Source: Megalobrama amblycephala
Lineage: Eukaryota > Chordata > Actinopteri > Cypriniformes > Xenocyprididae
NCBI RefSeq assembly: GCF_018812025.1
Contig: NC_063053.1
Span: forward strand, 7,633,123 to 7,697,122
Direction: 5' to 3'
DNA length: 64,000 nucleotides
The position numbers were made by a program, and so were the translations under genes. Positions 22,566 through 34,200 of this stretch are shown here, one piece after another. Under the pieces are notes generated by a model, which worked only from the letters and a program-made list of their open reading frames with translations, was not told where the DNA came from and ran no database searches. Numbering within the stretch: the stretch's first letter is position 1; each line of letters opens with the position of its first letter.

Positions 22566-23278
22566 CCTATTTTTTTTTTTAAATATAAAGGTTCCTATGT
22601 GTAATGTAAGAGAAGTTTCGTAATAATAATTTGTAGCCAGAAATTACTTTATCCAAATGTCAACAGTTTGCTGTTTTTTACTGTTTATTTTACCCACATG
22701 TCAAACAAATGTTAATGTTATATATGCATATTTCAGCAACATTATCATTCTTGATCATCACAGGGGGTCTTGAGTTTTAAACAGCTTGTTTCTTTTAAAA
22801 TTGTGTGAAACATTAATGGTATCTTTTTTATTTTAAGATTGATTATTTACTTTTAAAGTCATAGATGTCTACTAGTGAATCCTGTATTAGTCATGATAAA
22901 TTGAGAGACATATAGTTTTTGATGAGTCTGGAAAAATTGTGAATAAATGGGCAGTTGTTTTACAATACAGTTTTGTCATGTTGCCATTGTTTATGGATTA
23001 GAGCAAAATTTTATCAGATCACTAGGATTCATGGTGGTTAATTTTTCTTAAAAAATATTTACTTCAGTTTGGTTACTGAGAAGAGAAAAAATAAATCCCA
23101 CTTTGATTTATATTTTCTTTTAATTGTTCCATTAGGATTTGTGAATTTTATGTTTTACTTCCAGAGCAGCCTACACAATTTTAGCATTTAGCAATAGCAG
23201 GAGGTTATTGCAGGAGTTACTGGTTCCATATTTTGCATATTAAAGACAGAAGTCACCTTGTTTGTATACATACTTGTA
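22566..23278. other. Intergenic spacer between alox5 and the Tc1 element
   Basis: AT-rich DNA with no recognised gene, repeat boundary or regulatory motif; part may be alox5 3' UTR if the distal AATAAA is used. Confidence 0.4.
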
Positions 23279-24869
23279 CAAATCCGATTCCAAAAATTTG
23301 GGACACTGTACAAATTGTGAATAAAAAAGGAATGCAATAATTTACAAATCTCATAAACTTATATTTTATTCACAATAGAATATATATAACATATCAAATG
23401 TTGAAAGTGAGACATTTTGAAATGTCATGCCAAATATGGGCTCATTTTGGATTTCATGTGAGCTACACATTCCAAAAAAGTTGGGACAGGTAGCAATAAG
23501 TGGCCGGAAAAGTTAAATGTACATATAAGGAACAGCTGGAGGACCAATTTGCAACTTATTAGGTCATTTGGCAACATGATTGGGTATAAAAAGACCCTCT
23601 CAGAGTGGCAGTGTCTCTCAGAAGTCAAGATGGGCAGAGGATCACCAATTCCGCCAATGCTACAGCGAAAAATAGTGGAGCAATATCAGAAAGGAGTTTC
23701 TCAGAGAAAAATTGCAAAGAGTTTGAAGTTATCATCATCTACAGTGCATAATATCATCCAAAGATTCAGAGAATCTAGAACAATCTCTGTGCGTAAGGGT
23801 CAAGGCCAGAAAACCATACTGGATGCCTGTGATCTTCGGGCCCTTAGACGGCACTGCATCACATACAGGAATGCTACTGTAATGGAAATCACAACATGGG
23901 CTCAGGAATACTTCCAGAAAACATTGTCGGTGAACACAATCCACCATGCCATTCACTGTTGCCGGCTAAAACTCTATAGGTCAAAAAAGAAGCCATATCT
24001 AAACATGATCCAGAAGCGCAGGCGTTTTCTCTGGGCCAGGGCTCATTCAAAATGGACTGTGGCAAAGTGGAAAACTGTTCTGTGGTCAGACGAATCAAAA
24101 ATTGAAGTTCTTTTTGGAAAACTGGGACGCCATGTCATCCGGACTAAAGAGGACAAGGACAACCCAAGTTGTTATCAGCGCTCAGTTCAGATGCCTGCAT
24201 CTCTGATGGTATGGGGTTGCATGAGTGCGTGTGGCATGGGCAGTTTACACATCTGGAAAGGCACCATCAATGCTGAATGGTATATCCAAGTTCTAGAACA
24301 ACATATGCTCCCATCCAGATGTCGTCTCTTTCAGGGAAGACCTTGCATTTTCCAACATGACAATGCCAGACCACATACTGCATCAATTACAACATCATGG
24401 CTGTGTAGAAGGATCCGGGTACTGAAATGGCCAGCCTGCAGTCCAGATCTTTCACCCATAGAAAACATTTGGCGCATCATAAAGAGGAAGATGCAACAAA
24501 AAAGACCTGAGACAGTTGAGCAACTAGAAGCCTGTAATAGACAAGAATGGGACAACATTCCTATTCCTAAACTTGAGCAACTTGTCTCCTCAGTCCCCAG
24601 ACGTTTGCAGACTGTTATAAAAAGAAGAGGGGATGCCACACAGTGGTAAACATGGCCTTGTCCCAACTTTTTTGAGATGTGTTGATGCCATGAAATTTAA
24701 AATTAACTTATTTTTCCCTTAAAATGATAAATTTTCTCAGTTTAAACATTTGATGTGTCATCTATGTTGTATTCTGAATAAAATATTGAAATTTGAAACT
24801 TCCACATCATTGCATTCTGTTTTTATTCACAATTTGTACAGTGTCCCAACTTTTTTGGAATCGGGTTTG
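23279..24869 (+). mobile_element. Tc1/mariner transposon, 1.59 kb, full length
   Basis: Flanked by TA at 23277-23278 and 24870-24871. Outer inverted ends: CCGATTCCAAAAATTTGGGA and TCCCAACTTTTTTGGAATCG. Each end has a second, inner copy of the motif (TTCCAAAAAAGTTGGGACAG near 23470; TTGTCCCAACTTTTTTGAGA near 24657), the IR/DR arrangement of Sleeping Beauty-like Tc1 elements. Inserted between alox5 and washc2c. Confidence 0.93.
23630..24649 (+). CDS. Tc1/mariner transposase, uninterrupted 339-codon frame
   Basis: I chose ATG 23630 (MGRGSPIPPML) because family members start here; the frame is open a further 27 codons upstream. Order: paired-like helix-turn-helix (about 8-50, VSQRKIAKSLKLSSSTVHNI), second HTH with a basic linker (about 65-130), then the DDE domain with D in LWSDESK, D in QHDNARPHTA and E in SPDLSPIENIW. 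It cuts and pastes the element at TA sites in the nucleus. Length 339 aa fits Tc1 transposases. There are no frameshifts or stops, unusual for fish Tc1 copies. One oddity: I count 33 residues between the second D and the E where Tc1 elements have 34, from a one-codon shortening near LCRRIRV, which may impair activity. Confidence 0.93.
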   Translation: MGRGSPIPPMLQRKIVEQYQKGVSQRKIAKSLKLSSSTVHNIIQRFRESRTISVRKGQGQKTILDACDLRALRRHCITYRNATVMEITTWAQEYFQKTLSVNTIHHAIHCCRLKLYRSKKKPYLNMIQKRRRFLWARAHSKWTVAKWKTVLWSDESKIEVLFGKLGRHVIRTKEDKDNPSCYQRSVQMPASLMVWGCMSACGMGSLHIWKGTINAEWYIQVLEQHMLPSRCRLFQGRPCIFQHDNARPHTASITTSWLCRRIRVLKWPACSPDLSPIENIWRIIKRKMQQKRPETVEQLEACNRQEWDNIPIPKLEQLVSSVPRRLQTVIKRRGDATQW

Positions 24870-25369
24870 TAAATAAATAGTCCTATAAGTAGGCCTGTCA
24901 TGTCCAATAGCATCAGATCCCAGATTTTTAACAAAGGACCTTAGAGATTCAGGACCCCAGAGTGGTTTAAAACCAAAAAAAGCTATTTGAGCACTGGGAA
25001 CAAGTAGTTTACAACATCAGCTCAACACTGCATCTCAGACTCAAAGATAAACTTTATCCACAGGATTGGATGGATGTGTGTTTTACAACGTAAATGGCTA
25101 AACAGCTAACAATCACCTCCAGCAATTTCCAGCAGGGTTTGCATTCACAATTAAGATTTAATGATTCAGAATCAACCTTTTCTCTAGAAAATGTGGACAT
25201 TTTATGATTTACAAAATGTATCCACACTGTATCTTTTATGTTTCTTTTTTTCCCAACAGATTACATTCATCCATTCATGATAAACCGTTAAAAAAATCCC
25301 TGTTTTCTTTTTTATAACAAACGTTAGATGTTCCTATCAGGAAGTACTGCTTTGAGATCAGTTTAAATC
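24870..25369. other. Spacer upstream of washc2c
   Basis: No recognisable gene or transposon boundary; a few low-complexity T runs. Confidence 0.4.
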
Positions 25370-25660
25370 CGCTCCGTTTACGTAAGACGCATAGGTAAGA
25401 CGTCATTCACGAGTATCAGAAGCTGTTCTCAGATCAGAGAGACTCTAGCGTCGCTGCCGCGCGCCTCAGTCAGGTGACTAGAATCAGCTGATTTTCTGCA
25501 AACGGAACATGGCCGACCTCTCAAAACACTGAGCTGATGATGGACGAATGACAGCGATAAGCTGCCCTTGACTTCTCTCACTGCTGGATTCGTGAGATTT
25601 AGAGGTGAAGAAAAACACTACAGAGGATATTTTACCACAGTACATATATAAGGTAAATCA
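25370..25660 (+). promoter_or_regulatory. washc2c: Candidate promoter and non-coding first exon of washc2c
   Basis: A CpG-containing island in AT-rich DNA. Visible motifs: AGACGTCA (25398, CRE-like), GTCAGGTGAC (25469, one base from the palindromic GTCACGTGAC CLEAR/E-box) and AACATGGCCGAC (25507, YY1-like). Two candidate donors follow: GAG|GTGAAG at 25604 and AAG|GTAAAT at 25652. A splice to the acceptor before 28223 would give a 5' UTR with an 8-codon uORF at 25509-25532. Transcription start and exon limits are inference from composition and position, 2.6 kb before the first coding exon. Confidence 0.5.
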
Positions 25661-26029
25661 GTACTTCAAACGAAATGAGCAGAGATTCAGACTGTAAGTT
25701 GCTAGCACAGCAGCTAGCCTTGTATGACAGCAGGTTGAGCAATCACATATAAATGCATAAAACAGTAAAATAACAGATAATAAAGGATCAAAAGTGCATT
25801 CAGGTATATGTACTTATATTTCTAACCGTTTAAGATTTGAGGAAGAACGAGATTATCGCTTCTGCATATGTTGATTTTTCAATGACACATAGTTTATAAG
25901 GTTTTAACTTTTGAAAGTTTCCTCAGAAGTGTAATTTGAGAGATAAATATTGTTTACACTTTACTATGTATATCAATTGTTAGATAAAATAAAAATATCT
26001 GGCTTTAAGTAAATAAGAATTTATCAACC

Positions 26030-26651
26030 CATTGTGAAAAAGAAGTACACTTTAGCATAATTTAGCATAAAAAAAGAGTACTTTATTATGGAAATAATGT
26101 ACTTGAAAAGATTATACTTACTGTATGTGTGAACTGAATACAATGGACACTTAATTACATGTTATTTACTATTGAATGAAAATGTGCTATATTTTAAATT
26201 TATTTTGAGTGGCCCAACCTTCTTAAGTAACGATTAAGTACATCTTTATTTGTTATTTCATAATTATTTCTGTTGTATTTGAAATATGGTTAAAGTGTAC
26301 TGCTGAATGTAATGACAAGCTTTTATGGTAAACTAATATATATTTTAATGTAATTTTTACTGGAACTTTTTTTGTCATGTATTTAAATATATTTGTAATT
26401 ACACGTTACATTTAAAATATATTAACTTTAAATATAATGTCAAATATGCTGCTAATATGTTAGTCAATGCATAGAAGTGTATGTTAGTTATCAACAAGAA
26501 CTGTACTTCTTTAAAGCACAACAAAACCGTTATTAAAATATAACCTTTACTTTAAAGTAAATGTTTATTTTTACATTATTACAAAGTGCACTTTTAAAGT
26601 GTACTTAAGTCTGTTAAGAAACATAGTCATGAAATTGTACTCTCTTTAAGA
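26030..26651. repeat. AT-rich dispersed repeat, copy B (washc2c intron 1)
   Basis: Homologous to copy A at 17366-19700. It is cut by an insertion at about 26652-27486, after which AGTACAC/ACTTCTTAAG blocks of the same repeat resume. Confidence 0.6.
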
Positions 26652-27486
26652 GCACTTAAAGCTACAGTCCGTAACTTTTTTGGTTAAAAAATGATCCAAA
26701 ATCAATTTTTGAGCAAGTACATAACCAGCCAGTGTTCAAAAATCTCATTACCTTAGCACGATTCACAACGGTAAGCTTGTATGTAGGGCTGTTCGACGAT
26801 AATCGCGATTATCATGTACAAAATAAGAGTCTGTGTTTACGTAATATATGTGTGTTTGTTCTGTGTATAAGTATTATGTATATATATATACTTATATATA
26901 TATATATATATAAAGACACACACATACATGTATATATTTAAGAAAAATGTGCATGTATGTATAAATATATGCATATATTTATATTTGTATATATTTATAT
27001 AATATATAAATGTAAATTTTTATAGAAATGTATATATTTTAGAAAAATATCTTACATGAATGTATGTTTATTTATATATACATAATAATTAAACACAAAA
27101 CAAACACACATATATTATGTAAACACAGACTCTTATTTTGTACATGATAATTGCGATTATCGTTGAACAGCCCTATTTGTATGTTTTTATAATAAAATAG
27201 GTACTGGTGGGTTTCCGCGGGAAATTCGATCATGCAGTCGTTCGTCTATGCATCATTACGTCACGTCTGTAAACAGAAAGAACGAGTCCCAGCTAGTAGC
27301 TATATGTGAGGACGCTACTGGTAGCGGATCATTTATAGCCTTTTCTCACAGCAGCTGGAATAAGTAAACTTCTCATTTTGATGGTGGATTGTAATCTAGA
27401 AAGGTGCAAATGACAATCATCAGTGACAACTGGAGATTCACCCGTAGTCAAAAAGCAAAAGACTTCAGAATGGCTACAGAAATTGA
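26652..27486. mobile_element. Insertion starting CTACAGTCCGTAACTTTTTT, itself interrupted
   Basis: Non-repeat sequence lying between two parts of the AT-rich repeat. Its interior is broken by the palindromic element 26784-27175. It contains CpG-rich DNA (CATTACGTCACGTCTG). The right end is not resolved and the class is unknown. Confidence 0.45.
26784..27175. mobile_element. Palindromic hAT-like MITE with 8-bp target duplication
   Basis: Ends TAGGGCTGTTCGACGATAA and TTATCGTTGAACAGCCCTA-type; the arms pair over more than 70 bases (GTACAAAATAAGAGTCTGTG against CACAGACTCTTATTTTGTAC). Flanks CTTGTATG (26776-26783) and TTTGTATG (27176-27183) match 7 of 8, as expected for hAT. The centre is TA/TG-rich. 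Confidence 0.85.
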
Positions 27487-27552
27487 AATTTATAGTACAC
27501 ACTCATTAAGTACACTTCTTAAGGGGCAGTCATGAGTCCTATACAAGTTCTA

Positions 27553-28150
27553 TTAAAGGGTTAGTCCACTTTCAAATAAAATTTTCCTGATAATTTACTC
27601 ACCCCCATGTCATCTAAGATGTTCATGTCTTTATTTCTTCAGTCGAAAAGAAATTAAGGTTTTTGATGAAAACATTACAGGATTATTCTCTTTATAGTGG
27701 ACTTCAATGGCCTGCAAACGGTTGAAAGTCAAAATTACAGTTTCAGTGCAGCTTTAAAGGGCTTTAAACAATACCAGACGAGGAATAAGGGTCTTATCTA
27801 GCAAAACGATCGGTCATTTTAAAAAAAAATACAACTGTATATGCTTTATAAACACAAATGATCGGCTTGCAAGTGCTTCCGCTTTCCGCATTCTTCAAAA
27901 AGCTTACGGCGTATGTCCTACACCTTCCCTATTCTACTTACGGAAAAAAAAATGGAACTGGCGCCGCGTTCATTCCGTAAGTAGAATAGGGAAGGTGTAA
28001 GACATACGCCGTAAGCTTTTTGAAGAATGCGGAAAGCGGAAGCACTTGCAAGCCGATCATTTGAAGAAAGAAAGACATGGACATCTTGGATGACATGGGG
28101 GTGAGTAAATTATCAGGAAAATTTTATTTGAAAGTGGACTAATCCTTCAA
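27553..28150. mobile_element. Foldback MITE with an 89-bp near-perfect hairpin (washc2c intron 1)
   Basis: TTAAAGGGTTAGTCCACTTTC at the left, inverted at the right with a decayed TTCAA. Outer arms pair (ACTCACCCCCATGTCATC against GATGACATGGGGGTGAGT). An inner hairpin, 27857-27945 with 27973-28062, has one mismatch in about 89 positions and a loop of about 27 bases. It ends 72 bases before the washc2c exon containing the start codon. Confidence 0.88.
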
Positions 28151-28233
28151 GATATAATCTTATGAGTCATAATGCCCATTGTATCAGTAACATATTCAAG
28201 TAAAACTTGTGATCTTTTACAGATTAAACAAGC

Positions 28234-31200
28234 ATGTCTAATTTTATGGAGAATGGCCCCAGTAATCATAATGGGCAGGCTGAGCAGGTATGGGAGAGAC
28301 CCTGGACAGTGGAAGAGATGCAGAAATCCAGCACAAACTGGTCACTTGCTGCAGATTCAGGGGTATGGAGTGGAATGCATTCATATTTCATATTTATACC
28401 GTTTGTGCTTGCTGCTACGTTGTACATATGGTTTGAGTGAATGTTTGTTTGTATCTCTGCAGTTATTTCTTTTCCTGCAAGACTTCTCTCAAAGGATGCT
28501 GTCCAAGACACATGAGATTGAGAAGCAGTTGGACGGTCTTATCCGGGACACTAAAGCCACAGACAGCCACCTACATACAGTGTTTAATGACTTCCTCATG
28601 CTGTCCAACACACAGTTCATTGAAAACGTATGTACATTTTTTTTTTTTCATGGTTTTAGCTAAATGAGATTTCACTTTATATGATGCAAAGCAAAGTAGG
28701 TCAAGTTTCACAAACTGAAATATCACACTTGTCTTGAGAGAATATGGGGGAGAGTTTGTCAGCTTATGATATTTGTACATTTCCTGTTCAACGTTCCTCC
28801 CTTGAGAATGTGGCCTAACTGTGAATTCTTTATTCAGCATTTTTCTTTTCTCATGTCAGTGAGATTGTAAAATTTGATAAAGAACAATAAGGATGTAAGC
28901 ACAAACAAACCCTATTTTTATGATCTCTTTTTTTACTCATTAGAGGGTTTATGATGAAGAGGTGGAAGACCCTGCACCAAAGCCAGAAACCACAGAGAGA
29001 CAACCTGAACAGGTACTGTTTGGGGATGTTTCTCTGGTTATTTCTGCTGTGGACCATTGCTATGATTTTTTTATATTATGTATTATTTTGAAAACTTCTT
29101 TGACAATGGCTTTAAGCATTCCTACCATTTCATACACATGTAAAGGAGAAGACAAGGGAACAGAAGGAAGCAGAACTTATTCCCAAAGTCCAAGAGGCTG
29201 TCAACTATGGCCTGAAGGTCCTGGAATCTGCTTTCGAACAGCTCGACATTAAAGCAGGAAACTCCGACTCTGAGGATGAAGAGGCTCTGGAAAAAGTAGA
29301 GCCCATTTTGGAAGCAAAGGTAAAGTGTTTCTTTAGAGCCCTTGAGCACTTATTTGATTATTAGGGGCCAAGCACCGAAGGTGCGTACTAGGCACCTATC
29401 CGTTGTTCTTCTTCCGCTCTGGAAGTCTATGACCGCCCATAGAACCGCTTGGGGGAAAGTTATGAAATTTGGCACACTGATGGAGGCCAGTCTGAACTGT
29501 CACCATAGCAAATTTGGAGTCTCTAACTCAATCGCTTTAGCGCCACCAACTGTCCATATTTGAACTTATATTTATGCTAATAACTTTTGAACTGTAAGGG
29601 CTAGAAACAAAATTCATGAAAGTTTTCCTGCCATTTTGAGTCTTCTGAACCTACTTTTTAAAACTCACGATTATCCTCAGACGATGCTGACAATAAGCTG
29701 TGGAATTCAAGCTGATTTGTCCAACCGTTTTTGACAAACATGCAAACAAATTTTACATAGCGTTTGCGAAAATAGACGTAAGGCTCTATCCTCTCAACGC
29801 TTTATCATGTTCAGACCAATATTTGTCATCACAAGCATGACCTGAGGTTACATGCTGCATTTTGGTGCAGCGCCACCTACTTGTCCGGAGATATGAAAAA
29901 TGGCAATTTTTGTTTATAACTTCTGAGCGGTTTGTCCAAAAATCATAAAATTGGTCTCGGTAGATTTGGGGCGTCATGCCAAGTCGAATGATATCCAATG
30001 TTGCTACAAGAGGGAGGGGAAGTTATTTATGATTAAAGATTATAAAAAAAAATAAAAATAAAAAATCGGAAAAATCCTTTATAATAACTAATGCAGTTTT
30101 TCATAATAACTAATCCAGTATTCCATTAAAAAAAAAAAAAAAAAAAGAATATTCAGTTTTGATTTTATGGTGATTTTAAGGTTTTGAGCCTAAATGTATT
30201 TTATTGGTAGGATCTGTATGTGGACAGGCCTTTGCCATACTTGATTGGGTCCCAAGCCTTTATGGATCAGGAGGATGTTGGCTTGGGAGATCTGTCCAGT
30301 GATGGTGACATTTTCATAATCTTTATATATATATATATATTTATTTATTTATTTTTTGTATGTTGCTTTTAACTTCTCTTTGTTTGCTGTGTTTTATAGA
30401 AATGTCTCTCGGTAGTGACAGAGACAGCGTCATTGAGAGTGATATTGAAGATGGTGATGAGGTGAGAGAGGATGATATGTACAGTACACATATTTTTACA
30501 TGAATTGCATCATTAGCATTTAAAGAACATTGGCCAAGATCTAATTTTTTAAGCATATTTTATTTATTGAATAAATATTCTATTTTCAGAAACGTTGTAC
30601 CCAAATTTATAGACTTTTTTTTATTGACAACATTATTTAAATAAATATATTTATGTGTAATACTCCATTTGGATTCTGTTCCAACAGCACTCAGATGAAT
30701 ATTCTGACCAGGATGAGGAAGTCCATGGCAACTTTAAGAAAGTAAGACTTGAAAGATTCTTTTCTACTATTCTGATGGTTTATAGACAAGTAACGGATTT
30801 ACACTATATTAAGATGCAATGCATAAAGTAAAGGACATATGCAAAATATTCAGGTGCTTTTACAGCAGTGGTAATTATGTTTGATAGATATGGAATTTTC
30901 ACATGTAAAATAAAATGAGTTATAAAACAAAAACAACCCACTATTGTCAGATTTACTTAAGCTTTTAAAAAGGCTTTTAAGTATCTAATCATTATGCACT
31001 AATAGTTTAAAAAATATAAAAAAACTTTTTCAGTTAAATGTGAAAGGTAAATATAAATCTTAAATCTAACATCGACCAGGACATTTCTAAATAGCATACA
31101 GTATTCTTTAAAAGTTTTCTACAACTCAAGATTTAGATATAACATTTATATTTATATTATGCTTCTTTTTTAATGCCTATAAATGTAAATAAGCCCATTT

Positions 31201-34200
31201 ATTAAATTAGAAATATAGCTGTAAAAAAGTGAGACATTTGATAACTACACTATTTTCAAAGCCTTATTTAGGTAAATCAGACCTTTTTTCATAAAAAGCT
31301 TTATTTTACATCTATAAAATGCTGTACTTCTGTAATTCATCCCATAGAAACCATCCATTGCTAGTTATGATGATGCTGATGAAGAGAATGAAGATGAAGA
31401 TTCTGACATATTTGGAGGGTCTGATAAGGATGAAGATGAACTCAGAAAGGTTAGCTTTCATTTTCTGAGCACCTCAGACATACTTAGCAAATGAGTTAAG
31501 AGAGTATAAAAATGTGCACACTAAAACTTAAATTTCCTGTGTCCCATGTCTTTCAGGACACTAGTCTACCATCCTTTGCTGATGAACTAGCAGCCAGAAT
31601 CAAGGGAGAGACTCCAAACAAGCCAGAAGCAGATCGCACATGTATGATTTTATTATTTACCACATTTCCATCTTTCCATTCAGTTTGTTGTCTTTCTGAA
31701 GTTTATATGTGTGCATGTACTTGTCTGTTCTCAAGCATTATCATCAGGCCCATCTATCACCCAGAAGAAGAGTAAAACAAAGAAAGAGCCAAAACCTCAG
31801 GGTACGAGCGACTTCATAGCACGTTTATCAGATCGTTCTGCTATATTTTGGACTCTGTAGACTGCCGCTTAAAAGTCTGGGGTCGTAGCTTATTTCTTAT
31901 GCTTACCAAGGCTGATTTATTTGATTAAAAATACATTAAAAGCAGTAATATTGTGAAATATTTTTACAGTTATCAATTTAAAATATTTTAAAATGTAATT
32001 TTTTCTTGTCATGGCAAAAATGTATTCATTATTTAAAAAAAAACTTAATGACCCCAAACGTTTGTACGGTAGTGTACAATATGTACACTTATGAATCATC
32101 AGATTATATATATTTATTTTATTCAAAACACAAAACACTAACACTGTGGCATAACTGAACCATAGTTTCTTTGAAAAACTGTAGGATATAGCTAGTAAAA
32201 TAATGCCATATATTTTATGTATATGTAATTGCAGTGGAAGATGATCAGGACGAGATGTTCAAACCACCAAAAATGGAAGATGAGGAATATTCTCCATTTG
32301 GTGGGAAGGGTGGTCTCTTTAGTGGAGGCAAAGGCCTGTTCGATGATGACGATGAGGTTGGTTAGACCAAAATTAATTTAGTAATCATACAGTATCATAC
32401 AAATGCAACTAGAAGACATGGTTGTAATCTTTTGTAAGTAATTTCATATGCTTTGTTCCTTAGGGAGATCTGTTTTCTGATGCACCCAAAAACGAGCCAG
32501 TGGAAAAGGAAAAGACTGTAACCCAAGCAACAGGTGAAACTTACTAATTGTCACTCTTTTGGACTCTTGTGCTGTCTTTTATTCAAAGTCAAATGTAGGA
32601 TAGTTCTACTTGATCTCTCAGACTTGTGACCATATAGTATTTTTTTGTCTGAAGAATCAGAATAGCAGTACCAGCATTGTGTAATTTGAAGTTGGCATGA
32701 AAATTCATCCTATCTATTTTCAAAATGCATGTTATTGTGAACGATTCATCCATGCATGTTTTTTATTTCTTAAACATTTTTGACCTTGTTATTTTCAAAT
32801 AAAATATCATAACTTGATTTTTCTGTGAAATGACTGACCTTTCTGGCAACTTTTTTTGTATAATGATCCGTTGTTCCTGCTACCCGATTTCCTGCTTTCA
32901 CAATTTTTTTTTATTATTAAATTAAATAATAAAAAATGTAAATTAATTTCTGTTTATTAATGTATTTTGTAAATAGCCATTTAATAAGCTTTGTCAGAAT
33001 CTTTTTTTTTTACTGTAATGACTGGCTTTTACTCACACACACCGCTGTACCTTCTGAAACTCACTGTGTGTGAACAACTCATTTACATAATAGTAATCTT
33101 ATCTTTTTCATTTGCTTTTGCAGAGCCCCTTAAAACTAAGAAAATACCCACTGGTGCTGTCTCCATCTTTCCTGGTAAGCGTTAACTGCATTCAGTTTGC
33201 ATACTCGCACATTGTTTTGCATAAAGGTTTGCTATAGTTACTAATGACCAAGATATTTTCATTCCTCTCTGACCCACAGAAAACAAACTTTTTGGCTCAC
33301 CAAATGATTCAGAGTCACTAGAGAGTAAACACAGTAAGAGTCCAGTGAAGCCCAAAGGGCAGGCAGCTCCAAAACGTGTCTCAGTTGGAGGTGGGCTTTT
33401 TGTTGATGATGATGATGATGATGATGACGATGACAATGATGATGACTTCTTCAGCGGAAAGACGCGTAACAAATCCACTCCTGGTAAATCTCTCACATTT
33501 TCTCTGCAGAATGAAAAATGACTGTTGTTTTGGGGAATCTTAAATGCATATCTTTGTGATCAGGACAAGAGAAGCAAATGCCAAAGAAAACAGTAGACCT
33601 GTTTGGGGAAGCTGATGAGGAGGAGGATGATGATGATGAAGATAGAACTATGTACAGTGGGAAAGCCAGTGCTGCTCCTCCACAGCAGGACAAAAGAACC
33701 GACGGGGAGGAGGAGACCCGTCCTCCAGAGAAAAAGGTCTGCTTGTCAATCATCATTATTTACTGTAACGTTGTTACTGCTTCTATACTGATTGTGCTTG
33801 CTTGCAGCCTCCTGCTGGGGCCATTTCAATGTTTGGGCCTGGCACCAAAAATATACTGGAGGGTCTGAAGAAACGCCGACCTTCCACCAGCGAAGAGTCC
33901 GCCCAATCTGAAGAGGTAGAACTCTTTCTCTCTTAGGGGCCATTCACACAGAACATGTTTTTCTATTAAAATGTGCTACTTTTCCATTGTTTTTCTATGT
34001 AAACATGCACTAGATGGACGTGCATTACCGTTACGCTCGTGTCTCACGTCTTTTGCAGTGCCTTGCACATGAACGCCGCGTTTTTAAGATGCCGTGTCAT
34101 AGCCATAGCCAATGCGATTATTTTCTTTTTTCCATGTCAAAAATCTATTCTGCTGTTTGCTTATGTCTATTATTTCCGTTATTGCATCACGTCTCAAAAG

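Noticed and set aside
28172..28663. 163-codon frame spanning the start of washc2c
   Set aside because: It uses the frame of exon 2 and reads back through the intron; over exon 1 it is out of frame with the conserved VWERPW sequence.
33600..33660. Asp/Glu-coding GAT/GAG runs in washc2c as pathological trinucleotide repeats
   Set aside because: The runs code the conserved acidic part of the LF motifs and contain mixed codons, so they are functional protein sequence.
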